64,000 nucleotides of DNA, taken from the NCBI GenBank assembly GCA_905250115.1, contig CAJNOI010000066.1:414931-478930 (forward strand), read 5' to 3'. Shown here piece after piece: positions 24,001 to 37,418 of this stretch; the stretch's first letter is position 1; every line of letters starts with the position of its first letter. Position numbers and translations under genes: made by a program. The notes under the pieces were generated by a model that saw nothing but the letters and a program-made list of their open reading frames with translations, had not been told where the DNA came from and did no database searches. This DNA is from Adineta steineri (taxonomy: Eukaryota; Rotifera; Eurotatoria; Adinetida; Adinetidae).

Positions 24001-27000
24001 ACAAACATGTTTCCAGAATGATCGAAACTAAAACTAAATGGATGATCCAATTGAGTGGATTGTGATCCCTCTCCATAACATCCAACTAAACATCGAAAAC
24101 CATTCACGCCTGAACCTACAATGCGATGATTGCCAGTATCCACAATGAACAAATATTTCTTAACATCTAAGACAATTCCATTTGGACAATCAAGTGGTGG
24201 ATTTAGTGATTTTCTTCCAGCCACTGTGATGCCATTGGATTCTCCTAACTGAAACAACTGAACCCGATCATTGTAACAATCTGCTACATATAAATCTAAG
24301 TTTACATCGACAAAGATTCCACCAGGACCATCAAGTTCATCTGAGTCTGATCCTTCAAAACCTGTACCAGCAGCAACACGATTTGAAAGCATCATAGGAT
24401 CATTCAATGATCTTTTCACTACTTGATCTTCCAAATACATTGAACAGTAAAGAGTATCATAGATATCGACAAACAAACCATCACATCGTGAACTGACATT
24501 CATCACCATGGCAAAGGCATCTGTTTCTGCACGCCATCTCTGTACTCGACCATTCTGATCACCATCATCAATATAAATATCACCATTCGGTGTCACGAAG
24601 AGTGAAGAAGGATTTGTAAAATTACCATGAATGATCTTTGTTGGATTGACACTCTCTTCATGCCATATTACAATTGTGTTGTCTTCTCCATTAGCGACAT
24701 AGATTGTGTTGTTTGTATTCACAAAAATAGCGTAAGGATCCGAGCCAACTATCGATTGATCAGCGAAAGTGATTCCGTTGGAATTCCAAATGGCTGTGGG
24801 ACAAAACCTTGGTTGATTGAATGATAGAGCTAAAAAACAAGAAAAATAAAACTTTTCCAAAGAACTTTGTACAAATGAAAGTTCTTTCTTCCAATGTTGA
24901 ACATGTTCTTTGTCTTAATAAACTGAATTTTTCAAAAACAACTTTGAAGATGTATAGTTACAGATCTTTCTTTAAAATGTTTATTCAAAATTTCTGAAGT
25001 TTTTTCTGATAGAAATTTAAAGTCATTTTAGAGAACAAATCAGAGAAAAATGACAAATGTCTCTGTTTTCTCAGTTATTTCTGTTATTAAGAAAATGACT
25101 CGATCTGTCTTAAAAAAAATTCATTACGATATTAAAAAGATAGTGCCATCATACGTCATGTTGATACTGAATGAAAAATGAGACAGAAAATTAGATTTTT
25201 TATGATCCTTAATAATTCTTCTTTTCTCTCTACAGATATTCCTCCTATAAATTCTCACTCAAATATGTTCTATCTTAAGCAACTGCACAGGTTCATCATA
25301 GATCTCAATATTTCGTCTTTGTTCACTCTAAATGAAACAATTTTTTTTGTATTTTCAATATCATTTTGGGAAATTATAAAAATATTAACATATATCTCTA
25401 TCATTGACAATTACATATATAAGACTTACAGACTGCCTTCGACTATCCAATACTTCTCACACCAATTAAATATTATGCTCATTGTCGAAAGAACAACTCA
25501 TCAATCAATCATTTTTATGTGAGAAGATTCATTTTATAATATCTGATATTGAAATTTATCTTTCTCAAAGAAGAATCATAAGTAAGTTCATCCTGCAAAA
25601 AGAAAATCTAGTCGTTAGAGTTGCAACATTTCATCTGTTTTATGACTCCTTGAATCAAACATACTGATTAAAATATAAAGTCAAATCATAGAATATTTTA
25701 TATTAGAAGTATATCGAGCAATATTGTTTTATTAATGAAATGTTCTTTGATATAAATGAAATGAAGCATCAAAGGTTTTTATAACATTTCATCGGGGACA
25801 GAACTTTTTCTTTCTCCTTTCTATAATCATAACAAAAAGATGAAGATTGCTTATCTTATAGAACTGAGACATAGCTCTGTCTGATCTGAACATTTTATTT
25901 CCTTATACTCGTTCTTTTACACATTAGTCTAATTAGTCTTTCATTCTCAAACAAAATCTTTTTCAACCAAAATCTTTCTCAACCATTTTTCTTTTCTTTC
26001 ATTTTTCCTGTTGAAATGTATTCATTTACTCCTATTGTTTATCTATTCACATCTCATCTCACTCTTCTTTTCTTCAACTTACCAAAAGAATCATTCATCA
26101 ATAAAAACTTTTGAATTCGATGATTTAATTGATCAGTAACAAACATGTTCCCAGAATGATCAAAACTGAAACTAAATGGGTTATATAACTGATTGGATTG
26201 AGATCCCAGTCTGTAACATCCAGCTAAACATCGAAAACCATTCAAGTCTGATCCAACAATGCGATGATTTTTCAGATCCACAATGAATAAATATTTTTCA
26301 GCATCTAATATAATTCCGTTTGGACAGTCAAGTGTAATTGTTGGATTTAGTGATTCACTTCCAGCCACGGTGATACCATTGGATTCTCCTAACTGAAACA
26401 ATTGCACCCGATTATTTTCACAATCTGTTACATATAAATCTAAGTTTACATCGACAAAGATTCCACCAGGACCATCAAGTTCATCTGAGTCTGATCCTTC
26501 AAAACCTGTACCAGCAGCAACACGATTTGAAAGCATCATAGGATCACTTAATGATCTTTTCACCACTTGATCATCATGAAATATTGAACAGTAGAGAGTA
26601 TCATAGATATCGACAAACAAACCATCACATCGTGAACTGACATTCATCACCATGGCAAAGGCATCTGTTTCTGCACGCCATCTCTGTACTCGACCATTCT
26701 GATCACCATCATCAATATAAATATCACCATTCGGTGTCACGAAGAGAGAAAAAGGATCTGTAAAATTACCGTGAATGATCTTTGTTGGATTGACACTTTG
26801 TTTATGCCATATTATAATTGTGCTATTTTCTCGATTAGCAACATAGATTGTGTTGTTTGTGTTTACAAAAATGGCGTAAGGATTCGAACCAACAATCGAT
26901 CGATTAGCAAAAGTAATTCCATTGGAATTCCAAATGGGTGTTGGAGAAAACCTTGGTTGATTGAATGATAGAGCTAAAAAAACGAGACGAATAAAGGTTT

Positions 27001-29285
27001 TTCAAAAATACTCACAACAAAAAGATGAACATTGTTTATCTTATAGGATCGACACATGGCTCTGTCTGATCTAAACATATAATTTCCATATACTCATTCT
27101 TTTAAATGTTAATCTAATTAGTCTTTCATTTTCGAACAAAACTTCTCGCAACCATTTTTCTTTTCTTTCGTTTTCCCTATTAAAATGTATTCATTTATTC
27201 CTATTGTTTATCCATTCACATCTCATCTCACTCTTCTTTTCTTCAACTTACCAAAAGAATCATTCATCAATAAAAACTTTTGAATTCGATCATTCCATCG
27301 ATCAGTAACAAACATGTTTCCAGAATGATCGAAACTAAAACTAAATGGATAATCCAATTGATTGGATTGTGATCCCTCTCCATAACATCCAACTAAACAT
27401 CGAAAACCATGCATGCTTGATCCAACAATGCGACTATTGCCTAGATCCACAATGAATAAATATTTCTCAGAATCTAATATGATTCCCTTCGGACAGTTAA
27501 GTGTAATTGTTGGATTTAGTGATTCACTTCCAGCCACTGTGATGCCATTGGATTCTCCTAACTGAAACAATTGCACCCGATTATTTTCACAATCTGTTAC
27601 ATATAAATCTAAGTTTACATCGACAAAAATTCCACCAGGACTATCGAGTTCATTTGAGGCTGATCCTTTAATACCTGTACCAGCAGCAATACTATTTGAA
27701 GTCATTAGGGGATCATTCAATGATATTTTCACTACTTGATCTTCCAAATACATCGAACAGTAAAGAGTATTATTGATATCGACAAACAAACCATCACATC
27801 GTGAACTGACATTCATCACTGTGACAAAGGTATTTGTTTCTATGATCCATCTCTGTATTCGACCATTTTTAAAACTATCACCAATATAAATATCACCATT
27901 TGATGCCACGAAGAGAGACCTGGGTTCTATAAAATTACCGGTAATGATCTTTGTTGGATTGACACTTTCTTTATGCCATATTACAATTGTGCTATTTTCT
28001 CGATTAGCAACATAGATTGTGTTGTTTGTGTTTACAAAAATGGCGTAAGGATTCGAACCAACTATCGATTGATCAGCGAAAGTGATTCCATTAGAATCCC
28101 AAATAGGTGATGGAGGAAACTTTGGCTGATTTAATGAAAGGGCTAAAACGAGAGAAATAGAAAGAATATTAGAGAAGAACTGTAAACGAGATGAAATTAT
28201 TAATTATGTTTTTTCTTGCCAAAATTCTTTGAGATTAATTTTCAAATAATTTGTAAATATGAACTAAGAGAGGGCTGACTTCATCGAAGAAGATCAATTT
28301 TATTTATTGAATTTTTTGTTGTAAAAGAAAAATAATTATGTTTGATCTTTGAAAAGATATGATTATCATTGAAGACAAAAAAATAATCGAACAATTTTTT
28401 TATTTGTCAGACGAAAATAAATTTGAAGGAAGAAAAAAGAATTGTTTGAAATGAAAATAACTCAATTGAAATTGATTGAGATCTAAACAAAATGCCTTTG
28501 AAATTCAAAATCAGTTTTCTGTTTTGTATGAAAAACATTGTGAATATATTGATGTTAAATCATTTCAATTAAATATCATCATCTTTGTCAACGATCTGCA
28601 TTCACTCAATACCGCCATTGTCATCGGTCATAACAGCCTACTAAATTTCATCACCATTTATATTCTCACTCAACTTTTGTGCTCTCTAAATCTTACATTC
28701 ACCCCTCCACGTTCGAAAAACACCCATAACACTATCCAATACTCGTGGAAATGGTAAATTTATGAGCGTCGTCGAGACTGATGATTTTATATTTTGTTCG
28801 ATAATATACTTTGAAAATAATTTTAGATAGAAACTTAAAAGCTTCACCATGGCTTTTACGATGAAATAATAAACAATGTATAGAAACAGTCGCTTTACCT
28901 ATTTGTGTTTTTACATGAACGATTCAAAAATTTTACCGATATGACACACACATAACTTATATTTTATCAATAGTAGTTATAGCAATATTTTATAATTTCA
29001 ACGCAGTTTAACAATAAAATGAATTGCTGTAGAGAGACGCATTCTTTAAATGAGCTAGATTAGAGTCTAGAAGAGATGAGAACCATCACTTTTGAATATA
29101 TGACAGAAATTTGTTGTCTAATTCTATAATCTTAATTTCCCTTTGTTCAACTAAAACTCTAGCGAATAATGTCATTTGTGCAATATCTGATCTTGAGTAT
29201 GTGATAAATAAAAGTATTTACCTGATGTTTTATTGTTGAGAATGAACACCAGAATAATGATAAATACGTACATATTCCACATCAT
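18024..29285 (-). CDS. Chimeric receptor A: signal peptide, 3 NHL propellers, 4 PPC-like domains, 7TM (9 exons)
   Basis: Exons, all phase 1: 29285-29222, 28142-27252, 26973-26083, 24829-23945, 22526-22140, 21736-21350, 20842-20456, 20035-19628, 19114-18024. They total 5391 nt, an open frame of 1796 aa. Exon 1 encodes a signal peptide (MMWNMYVFIIILVFILNN). Exons 2-4 each encode a ~296-residue NHL propeller starting NQP.F.P...W...GITFADQS. Exons 5-8 each encode a ~129-136-residue beta-sandwich with YYEAIQVNV, G.YTF and TYILVVTT, like pre-peptidase C-terminal domains. Exon 9 adds a linker and a rhodopsin-like 7TM domain with ERA for DRY and FTPSILIFIVFVLPSKLY for NPxxY. It is predicted to be a surface receptor whose large ectodomain binds an unknown ligand. 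Three separate NHL genes would be the alternative, but only exon 1 supplies a start. Confidence 0.82.
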
Positions 29286-30210
29286 TCAACAAGATTTTTT
29301 TGATAAATTAGTTAAGTAATAAAATAATCTTTTTCTTCTTCTTTGTCTTCGATGAAAACAAAATGACACTCGTTGTAGCTTTTCTCTCTAGTTATATCTC
29401 TCTCTCTTTTTCTCTCATTTATTTCTTCCAACATAACAAAGAGAAAAAATAATGTTCTAGAGAAGGTTTCGTCGTACACAAGATAAAAAAATCGATTTCA
29501 GATTTGATTTATGAATCAAATTCATCATTTTATTTGACATTTTCCGATGAGTTTTATTCTCTTCAAAAGCGCAAAATGAAATTTAAATTTGAAATAATCA
29601 TTTTCTTTTTTGATTGTATAGAAAAAAACTTTGATTTAAATAAAGAAGAACGTGATAAAGAGAAAGAAGAATTGATAAAAATCTGCATTAATCATCGGAC
29701 GTGTTTTCAGTGAAAACAAGATATCAACTATCATCGTCAATAAATGATAGACGTTAATGAATAAGTCATGATTAGTCTGATGTCTTTTTCTGTTTGACTC
29801 TGTTAAATAATCTGCTTTGTCAGGATCCATTTTTAATCACGTTCTTTATTTCTCTATGCGCAATAAGTATTTTAGAAAAAAAGTACTTTTTTTTGAGTAT
29901 TTTGATCTGTTTTAGAATGAAAACTTATCAGACATATAAAATGCAGAATTGTTCAGCGCGATACGATATATTTTTCTAAGAGACCTCAGAAAAAAATGTA
30001 TGAATTAACTCTAATGTCAATATTCGTAATGATAACACTCTGAAAATGGGCAGATCTTATCAATTAGTAGCAATAATTGTATTCAAACATAATCACAGTT
30101 GTGATATTCAAATCAATTATAATATCATGTCAACCTTAAAATAATTTCAATAATATTTCAAATAAACAAATATTAGACAATGAAGGTATTGGTAAATAAG
30201 TGAACTGATC
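29286..30210. promoter_or_regulatory. 5' flank of receptor A, conserved in receptor B
   Basis: About 600 bp upstream of the ATG are closely matched upstream of receptor B (35693-36300). Shared items include a pyrimidine-rich tract (TCTCTCTCTTTTTCTCTC), TTCTAGAGAAGG, and an inverted repeat ATTTGATT-TATG-AATCAAAT at about 29504. Their conservation between paralogues may only reflect recent duplication. No TATA box can be assigned with confidence. The rest of the stretch has no gene. Confidence 0.4.
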
Positions 30211-30217
30211 TTATGAT

Positions 30218-30259
30218 GGGTGTGGGTATTATCTTACATTCATATCCACACCCACACCC
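30218..30259. repeat. Perfect telomere-like hairpin 3' of receptor B
   Basis: GGGTGTGGGT (30218-30227) and ACCCACACCC (30250-30259) are exact inverted repeats with a 22-nt loop. It is also at the boundary between the two duplicated receptor units. Confidence 0.75.
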
Positions 30260-30625
30260 TGAAAACTATCTCATACAGTAATTCTGAAATATTAAGCAGG
30301 TTTGCATTCTATTTTGTCGTTAGTTCGACATATTTTCTGATCACTTTCGATTTAGAAATGATATTTTTAGAAATGAAAACTACATTGACATAAAATTTTA
30401 TTAAACAAGAAGCTGAAACTTGATACAAGAACTTTTTTCAAAAACAACACTTTCGAAATTTATGAAATTTCGTCTTAATACTTCCATCTATAGTTCAAAA
30501 TCAAGGCTGATAAACGAAGATATGTGCATGCGAAGGTGGATGGACATAAAGAATAAATTTTCATCTTCACTCCAAGTATTCTTCATTTGTCAACATATCA
30601 GAAATAGTTTTGTCTTTTGCCAATA

Positions 30626-33600
30626 CTATTCCAACAAATTAGAGAAATTCGAGAATAATGAAGAAATATTGATTATGGATGGCGTTTGTCGTTGCCATCG
30701 TTTGAGTGATTCTTGAAATGTTTTTCTGTACAATTTCGAAGGAAGAACAAAAACAATAAAGATAAGCATTGATGGAGTAAATGAAATGAAATAACCAAAA
30801 ATGAATAGTAATCGATGATTAGATGGATTAACACATTCAGATAACATTGACATTATCAGACGGGGTAAGGACAGAATCAGAAGGATGATCGGACTAATCA
30901 ATAATTGTTTGTGTTCATTAAATTGATTGTAAACATGTTCCCTTAGAGTTTGTCTTCTCTGAGCTGTTGATCGTTGTCGGGCTGATCCAAATATGATGAA
31001 TAAAGCAGAACAAAGATTGATAATACATGGGGCAACAAGATGAAAGAACAGAATGATTGTATTGTATTGTTGAACAGAAGGAGAATAACGAGTTACACAC
31101 CATCTACCGATCTCCGCTGTGTTCGTTTCTGCCTTTACCTCATGCAATTCACGATATATAGGTTCGTGAATGATTGAACCCATGATACAGAATGGTAAAA
31201 TAAGAACTGTCCATCGAGCAATGCATTGACTTTTCTGTTTATTGAAGTTAACTCCTCTGAAAACGAGAACCGCTCTTTCAATGGCTACACAAGCATTGAG
31301 CCATGCATCTGCATATAGACAGAGCTTAAGAAGAGGTTCGATCAACACACAACCTCCTCGCACAACAGAAACATGAATCGATAGATTCATTTGAGTGAGA
31401 ACAACAAACCAAAACTTTACTGTAAACATGCTGATCGTTAGAAAAGAAGTAATTGATGATGCCAAGAGATAGATGCCACACCCAACCTGTCGTAACTCTT
31501 TACTTTGAAATGTTAGTAGAGACAACATACTACTGATCAAACCTCCAATAAACATAATCATCGTTAAAGCGGCGTTGATTTTCACTAATATTGTTTGATC
31601 AGTCATTGTTATATTCGGTCGAGTCTGGTCACGTAAAATATCATCGAGAGTAACACCAATACTTTTTTTGTAGAACTGACATTTTTGACCAATGAAACAA
31701 TTGGTCAGACTTTGAGCTAAAGAGAGAAAGGGATGAGATTAATCTTTCTTTACTTAACAAAGCCACGTCGGCGTAAATTTGTAAGGAATAATAGTCTATT
31801 AAAGTTATTTGTCTATACATGGTATGTCGTGTTGAGATTAGATTTCTACATTCTTATTTTTATCTGATTGTAAGAAAGCTATTCGATTTCAAAAGGAGGA
31901 ATTCCGATGTAATACTATTTTTGGACAATTCTCTGTTAATGATTTACAAATAATACAAAATACTTACTGTAAGGATCAAGAGTGATATTATTTGGGCCAG
32001 ATGTTAAAATGGAAAATTTTCCTGTCTTATTGGGAGACGATGTTGTCACCACTAATATGTACTTAGTGTCACTGTGAAGATAAACGATAAAATTGAAATC
32101 TTCATAACTACAACTTCGATAATTTTGTGAGAGTAAATTCTCGAAAGGATTCAATGGATTAAAATCATCTTTGTAAATATAACCATATGTATCCATAGTG
32201 CTATCACTACTCAGAGCATAGTATGCATTTTCCACTATATTCACTCGTATAGTTTGATAGTAATAATTTGATTCTCGACAATCTCGAGAATATGTTTGAC
32301 TATTCATAGTCAACTCTGATGAATAATTCGATTGTACAGTTGACAGATATGGTTTTCGCATGGCTGATGGCGAACCTACATGATGAAAACAAATATAACA
32401 ATCGAGATTCGTGACAGATCTTGGTTGACTGAAAGAAAGAGGAATCGTCTGGATGTAAGAAAGAAAATTGAGCATCATAAGTCGTCTCTTATACATCGTG
32501 AGTATCGAAAGGCATGTCGAAGCTGGGCCTAGTTTTCTGAAGAGATAACTTTGCATAATATTACTCTCAATGAAATAATTAAGTCGTAAATAGAGAGTGA
32601 GAATAGAATCTATAAACATTTTTCTGTACTCGAAATCTCGATAATGTATGTTAAGAATGAGTTTGGAATAAGTTCTTTATTGTCCCAACGTTTTAGACAA
32701 GAAAAATTGTGTATTTACAGGCTAATTCTGCTACTCTTTAATTTATTCAAAAATTTAAGTATGTAAAGATATTTTTAGATCTACACAAAGTAAATTTAAC
32801 AAAAAGCAAAGTTTTTTTCCATTTCATGAGCACCTGTAGGGATTCATACCGATTTGTGTACTATTCACATCATAATAGCGATCGATTAATCTGATCCTAT
32901 TTACAATATTCTGTTATTTAATGGATATGATGTAGCTGTTTGTGTGAAGCTTTCTCTTTATAACACAAATGTTATCTTACAAAACGATTTACTCATGTTA
33001 TCGTTGGCATATATTCACTTAACAGTTGTAATGCAAACACTTACTAATATTCTTGAGATCAACATTCCCTGGGCCAGATACAAAGATTGAGAATTCACCT
33101 GTCACCTTGGAGAAAAATGCGGACACAACCAATATATATGTAATACTACTCTCAAGAGCAATTGTGAATCTAAACTGATCTTGATCGCAGCTATCATCAT
33201 TGTCTAAGAGTCGATTTTCAAATGGATTGGATGGATTGAAATATTCATTGTAAATCGAACCGTATGTGTCCATATCGCTTTTGCTGAAGAAAGTGTAAAG
33301 ACCACTTCTACGAACATTCACTTGTATCGCTTCATAGTAAGAACTTAACCCTGAACAGTGAGGGAAATACGTTGAACTGTTCGTTGTCAATTTTGATATA
33401 TAAATTGTTTGAACAACTGATGAAGTATTCACTAATGAAAAAGAAGATCGATTCAATTTTGTATAATAAGGAAACAAGTGTAAACAATTTGAAATATTAT
33501 TTTCTCTCTCTCGGATACATTTACCAAAAGCGACTGGAAGTTATATGAACCTTAGTCTCTATTGAACAGAACTAATTATGTATCATTTTATAGATTGAGT

Positions 33601-35692
33601 TTATCTTTATTTTCTACCGATGATGAATATGTGCACTTGATTATCCATTAAAATACTATATAGATACTCACAAATACGATTGAAATCGATACAATTTGGG
33701 CCAGATACTTGAATCGAAACATTTTCTGTTAAATTCCGAGAAGATGTTGTTATAACGACAACATATATCATGTTGGCTTGAAGAGCAGCTGTGATTTTAA
33801 ATTGACCTTGATTATCAGAGTCTCCACTATGGCTCAGCACATTTTTGGATACATCGAATGGATTGAAGTTATTCGTGTAGATATAAGCGCCCATGGTCTT
33901 CATCTCGCTGTTGATTAAAAAAGCATAATATCCAGTGATAGTGACATTCATTTGTATCGCTTCATAATAGGAACCTAATTCTGAACATTCTTGAAAATAA
34001 ATTGAACTATTTGGTGTCAATGATGATGAATACATTGATTTTATTAGTAATGAGTTATCCACTGAATGAAAAAAATCAATGAAATTTAATTGATGGTTAT
34101 TAACATTCAGCCTTAACAGATTAAAATATTCTAGCAGACAATTAATTCTTTAGTTATATGTTTTTCGATAAAGTGTGTCTTGAGCATATAGGTAAAGACG
34201 GAACCTTTTCTACCTCACTGACTTCGATTCAAATCTCACTCCTTTGCACGAATAGTTTTTGTAAATTTCAAAGCTATTTGTGAAACTTTTATTGTATTCT
34301 GCAGTATTGAATTGAATGCAAGAAATTTTTTCTTCTCATGAGTATTAAAAGTCAACGTATGAAGAGAGTTATGAATACACAAGCGTTTAGTTTTATAACA
34401 ACAGTACAGTAATTTTCTCTGAATAAGTATTGATTAAAACGATGTAAGAGACTGTATTCAATCATTCTAAACTTACCACATGATTCTTCCAAATATTCAA
34501 ATTTTTGAATTCGAGAATTTGATGTATCAGTAATAAACATGTTCCCAGAACGATCAAAACTAAAACTAAGTGGACTATTCAATTGATTGGATTGTGAACC
34601 CATTCCATAACATCCAACTAAACATTGAAATCCATTCAAGCTTGAACCGACAATGCGATGATTGTTATTATCTACAATGAATAAATATTTCTCAGCATCT
34701 AATGTAATTGCAGTGGGATAGTAAAGTTCGGTTGTTGGTTTTAGTGATTCACTTCCAGCCACTGTGATACCATTTGATTCTCCCAGCTGAAACAACTGAA
34801 TCCGATCATTTCCACAATCTGCTACATATAAATCAAAGTTTACATCAACAAAAATTCCACCAGGACCATCAAGTTCATTTGATGCTGATCCTTCAATACC
34901 TGTTCCAGCGGCAACACAATTTGAAGTCATTAGAGGATCATTCAATGATCTTTTCATTACTTGATCTTCCAAATACATTGAGCAGTAAAGAGTATCATTG
35001 ATATCGACAAACAAACCATCACATCGTGAACTGACATTCATCACTGTGACAAAGGTATTTGTTTCTACTATCCATCTCTCTACTCGACCATTCTTAAAAC
35101 CATCATCAATATAAATATCACCGTTTGATGTCACAAAGAGAGAAGATGGATCTATAAAACTACCAGAAATGATCTTTATTGGATTGACACTCTCTTCATG
35201 CCATATCAGAATTGTGCTATTTTCTCGATTAGCGACATAGATTGTGTTGTTTGTGTTCACAAAAATGGCGTAAGGATCCGAACCAACTATCGATTGATCA
35301 GCGAAAGTAATTCCATCAGAATTCCAAATGGCTGCTGGACAAAACCATGGTTGATTGAATGGAAGTGCTAAAAAACGAGAAAATAATAGAAAGAATATTA
35401 GAGAAGAAATGTAATAGAAATGAAATTATTAAGCCATGTCCTTTTGAAAATTCATTGAAATGAATCTCACTCACCCACAGCCTCTAGACATCTATAACAC
35501 TACTCAATACTCGTGAAAAGCGTTAACTTATAAAAGTCATTGAGATTATGACAGATGCTGTCAGTCTAACGAATAAGACCGTTTGTGCACTGATTGATCT
35601 TTGATATGTGATAAATAAAAGTATTTACCATATATTTCATTGCTGAGAATAAATAGTAGGATGTTAATGAATACGTGAATATTCCACATCAT
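30626..35692 (-). CDS. Chimeric receptor B: signal peptide, 1 NHL propeller, 3 PPC-like domains, 7TM (6 exons)
   Basis: Exons, all phase 1: 35692-35629, 35367-34477, 34061-33672, 33431-33045, 32375-31968, 31716-30626. They total 3231 nt, an open frame of 1076 aa. It starts with a signal peptide (MMWNIHVFINILLFILSNE), then one NHL propeller (WNSDGITFADQSIVGSDPYA onward), three PPC-like beta-sandwich modules and a 7TM domain nearly identical to that of receptor A (ERA for DRY; CVNPSNHRLLF before TM7). Compared with A it lacks two NHL exons and one PPC-like exon; because all exons are phase 1-1, such gains or losses keep the frame. Tandem paralogue of A with shared 5' and 3' flanks. Presumably a surface receptor; ligand and coupling unknown. 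Confidence 0.85.
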
Positions 35693-37418
35693 TTAAGTTC
35701 AAGATTTCTTTGATAAATCAGTCAACTGATAAGATAATCTTCTTTATCTTTGATGAAAACAAAATGATATTCATTATGAATTTTCTCTCTAGTTATATCT
35801 CTCTTTCTCTTTCATTCATTTCTTCTAACATAACACAAAGAGAAAAAATAATGTTCTAGAGAAGGTTTAGTCGCAAATAAGATAAAAAATTGATTTCAGA
35901 TTTGATTTATGAATCAAATTTATCATTTTAATTGACATTTTTAGATGAACTTCATTTTCTTTGGAAACATAGAGTGAAATTTAAATTCGGAATGATCGCT
36001 TTGTTTGACTTTATAGAAAATCTGCATTAATCATCGGACGTGTTTTCAGTGAAAACAAGATATCAACTATCATCGTCAATAAATGATAGACGTCAATGAA
36101 TAAGTCATGATTAGTCTGATATCTTTTTTCATTTGACTCTGTTAAATAATCTGCTTTGTCAGAACTCACTTTTAATCACGTTCTTTATTTTTCTATGCGC
36201 AATAAGTACTTTTGAGAGAAAATACATTTTTTTGAGTATTTCGATCTGTTCTTCAATAATATTTCAAATGAACAAACATTAGATAATGAAAGTATCGGTA
36301 AATAAATGAACTGACTTCATGATGAAATGTAAGAAAAGAACAAACTTATGTGTTTCAATATTTTGCTATCGTAGAAAAGACTAATTTTTCTAATAATGAT
36401 AGGTAGATATTATTCATATATAATATCGAAATAATATTTTGATAATAATTTATATAAAAAACGATAAATTGGACTTTAATCATGAAGAAGATCGATATCA
36501 TCAGAATAATACAAGAGTTCGAGAAATAATTCAAATGCCTTTGGTTGATTTTTTTCTGTAAATAGAGATTATTTTGTAAGTCTTATACAGAATAACCGAA
36601 GAACAAAAAAGACCGAACTAATAGTTAATAATATTAATTTCTTCAACCGAGTAAATCAATGCATAATTCATAACTTGAAAATCTAATCAAAAATAGAAAA
36701 ATATATTTAGTTTTTTTGAAAATTTAACAAATTTAAAGTTGCAATTATTTCTACCATTAGAAAAAAATGTCATCGCGTATAACGATGACGGGGAAATTTA
36801 TGCATATACAATACTGATCAATGTGAAGAGGGTGTAGATCTAAATAGATGTGGTTCCTAGTTGATACTCACAACTAACATTCATAAATGATATATACTTC
36901 GGTACCTAAAAGTATTTCAGATTTCATTGTGATTTTTTGATGAATAAATAACGAATGTATGTTTCATTAATATCTGTAAAGTTCATATTTTCAACCAATA
37001 ACTATATTGATTAGTTTTCTTTCTCTCAATGTAATTATAACAGTCTGGTAATGCGTTAAAAAATGACACATGTTTAAGAAACGAAAAAATAAAAAAATTA
37101 TCAATACATATTTATTGCAAAAGTTTTACTACACAGGTGACAATATAATATATCATATTAATTTATTTTTTGATGTTTATCTCATATTTTTCATAGCATA
37201 GTTTGACCAATAATTACTCATTATAAATATATGATTATAAAATACATATTTATAATAAACAGTATATTAATCTTCATTTACAGAAAATGAATCGAAACAA
37301 AGCTATCAAATATATGACTAAAAATAATATTATTTCTCGAAGAAAAGAGAGCATGCAAAAAAAAGATAAAGGAGGACAAAAATGAAGCAGTAGTACATGA
37401 TAAAAAAGCTTTTAAAGA
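35693..37418. other. 5' flank of receptor B, then AT-rich intergenic
   Basis: 35693-36300 is homologous to the 5' flank of receptor A, including the ATTTGATT...AATCAAAT inverted repeat near 35900 and TTCTAGAGAAGG. Beyond 36300 the homology ends. The remaining ~1.1 kb shows no exon, RNA gene or repeat to me. Confidence 0.45.

Noticed and set aside
25178..25522. 114-codon plus-strand ORF inside receptor A
   Set aside because: Lies in the intron between two NHL exons; a related stretch at 28476-28757 lies in another intron of the same gene, so it is duplicated intron sequence.
23945..28142. Three independent NHL-repeat genes
   Set aside because: Each module starts at a splice acceptor and ends at a phase-1 donor, and only one signal-peptide start exon (29285-29222) exists, so one gene is the simpler reading. 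Without transcripts it is not excluded.
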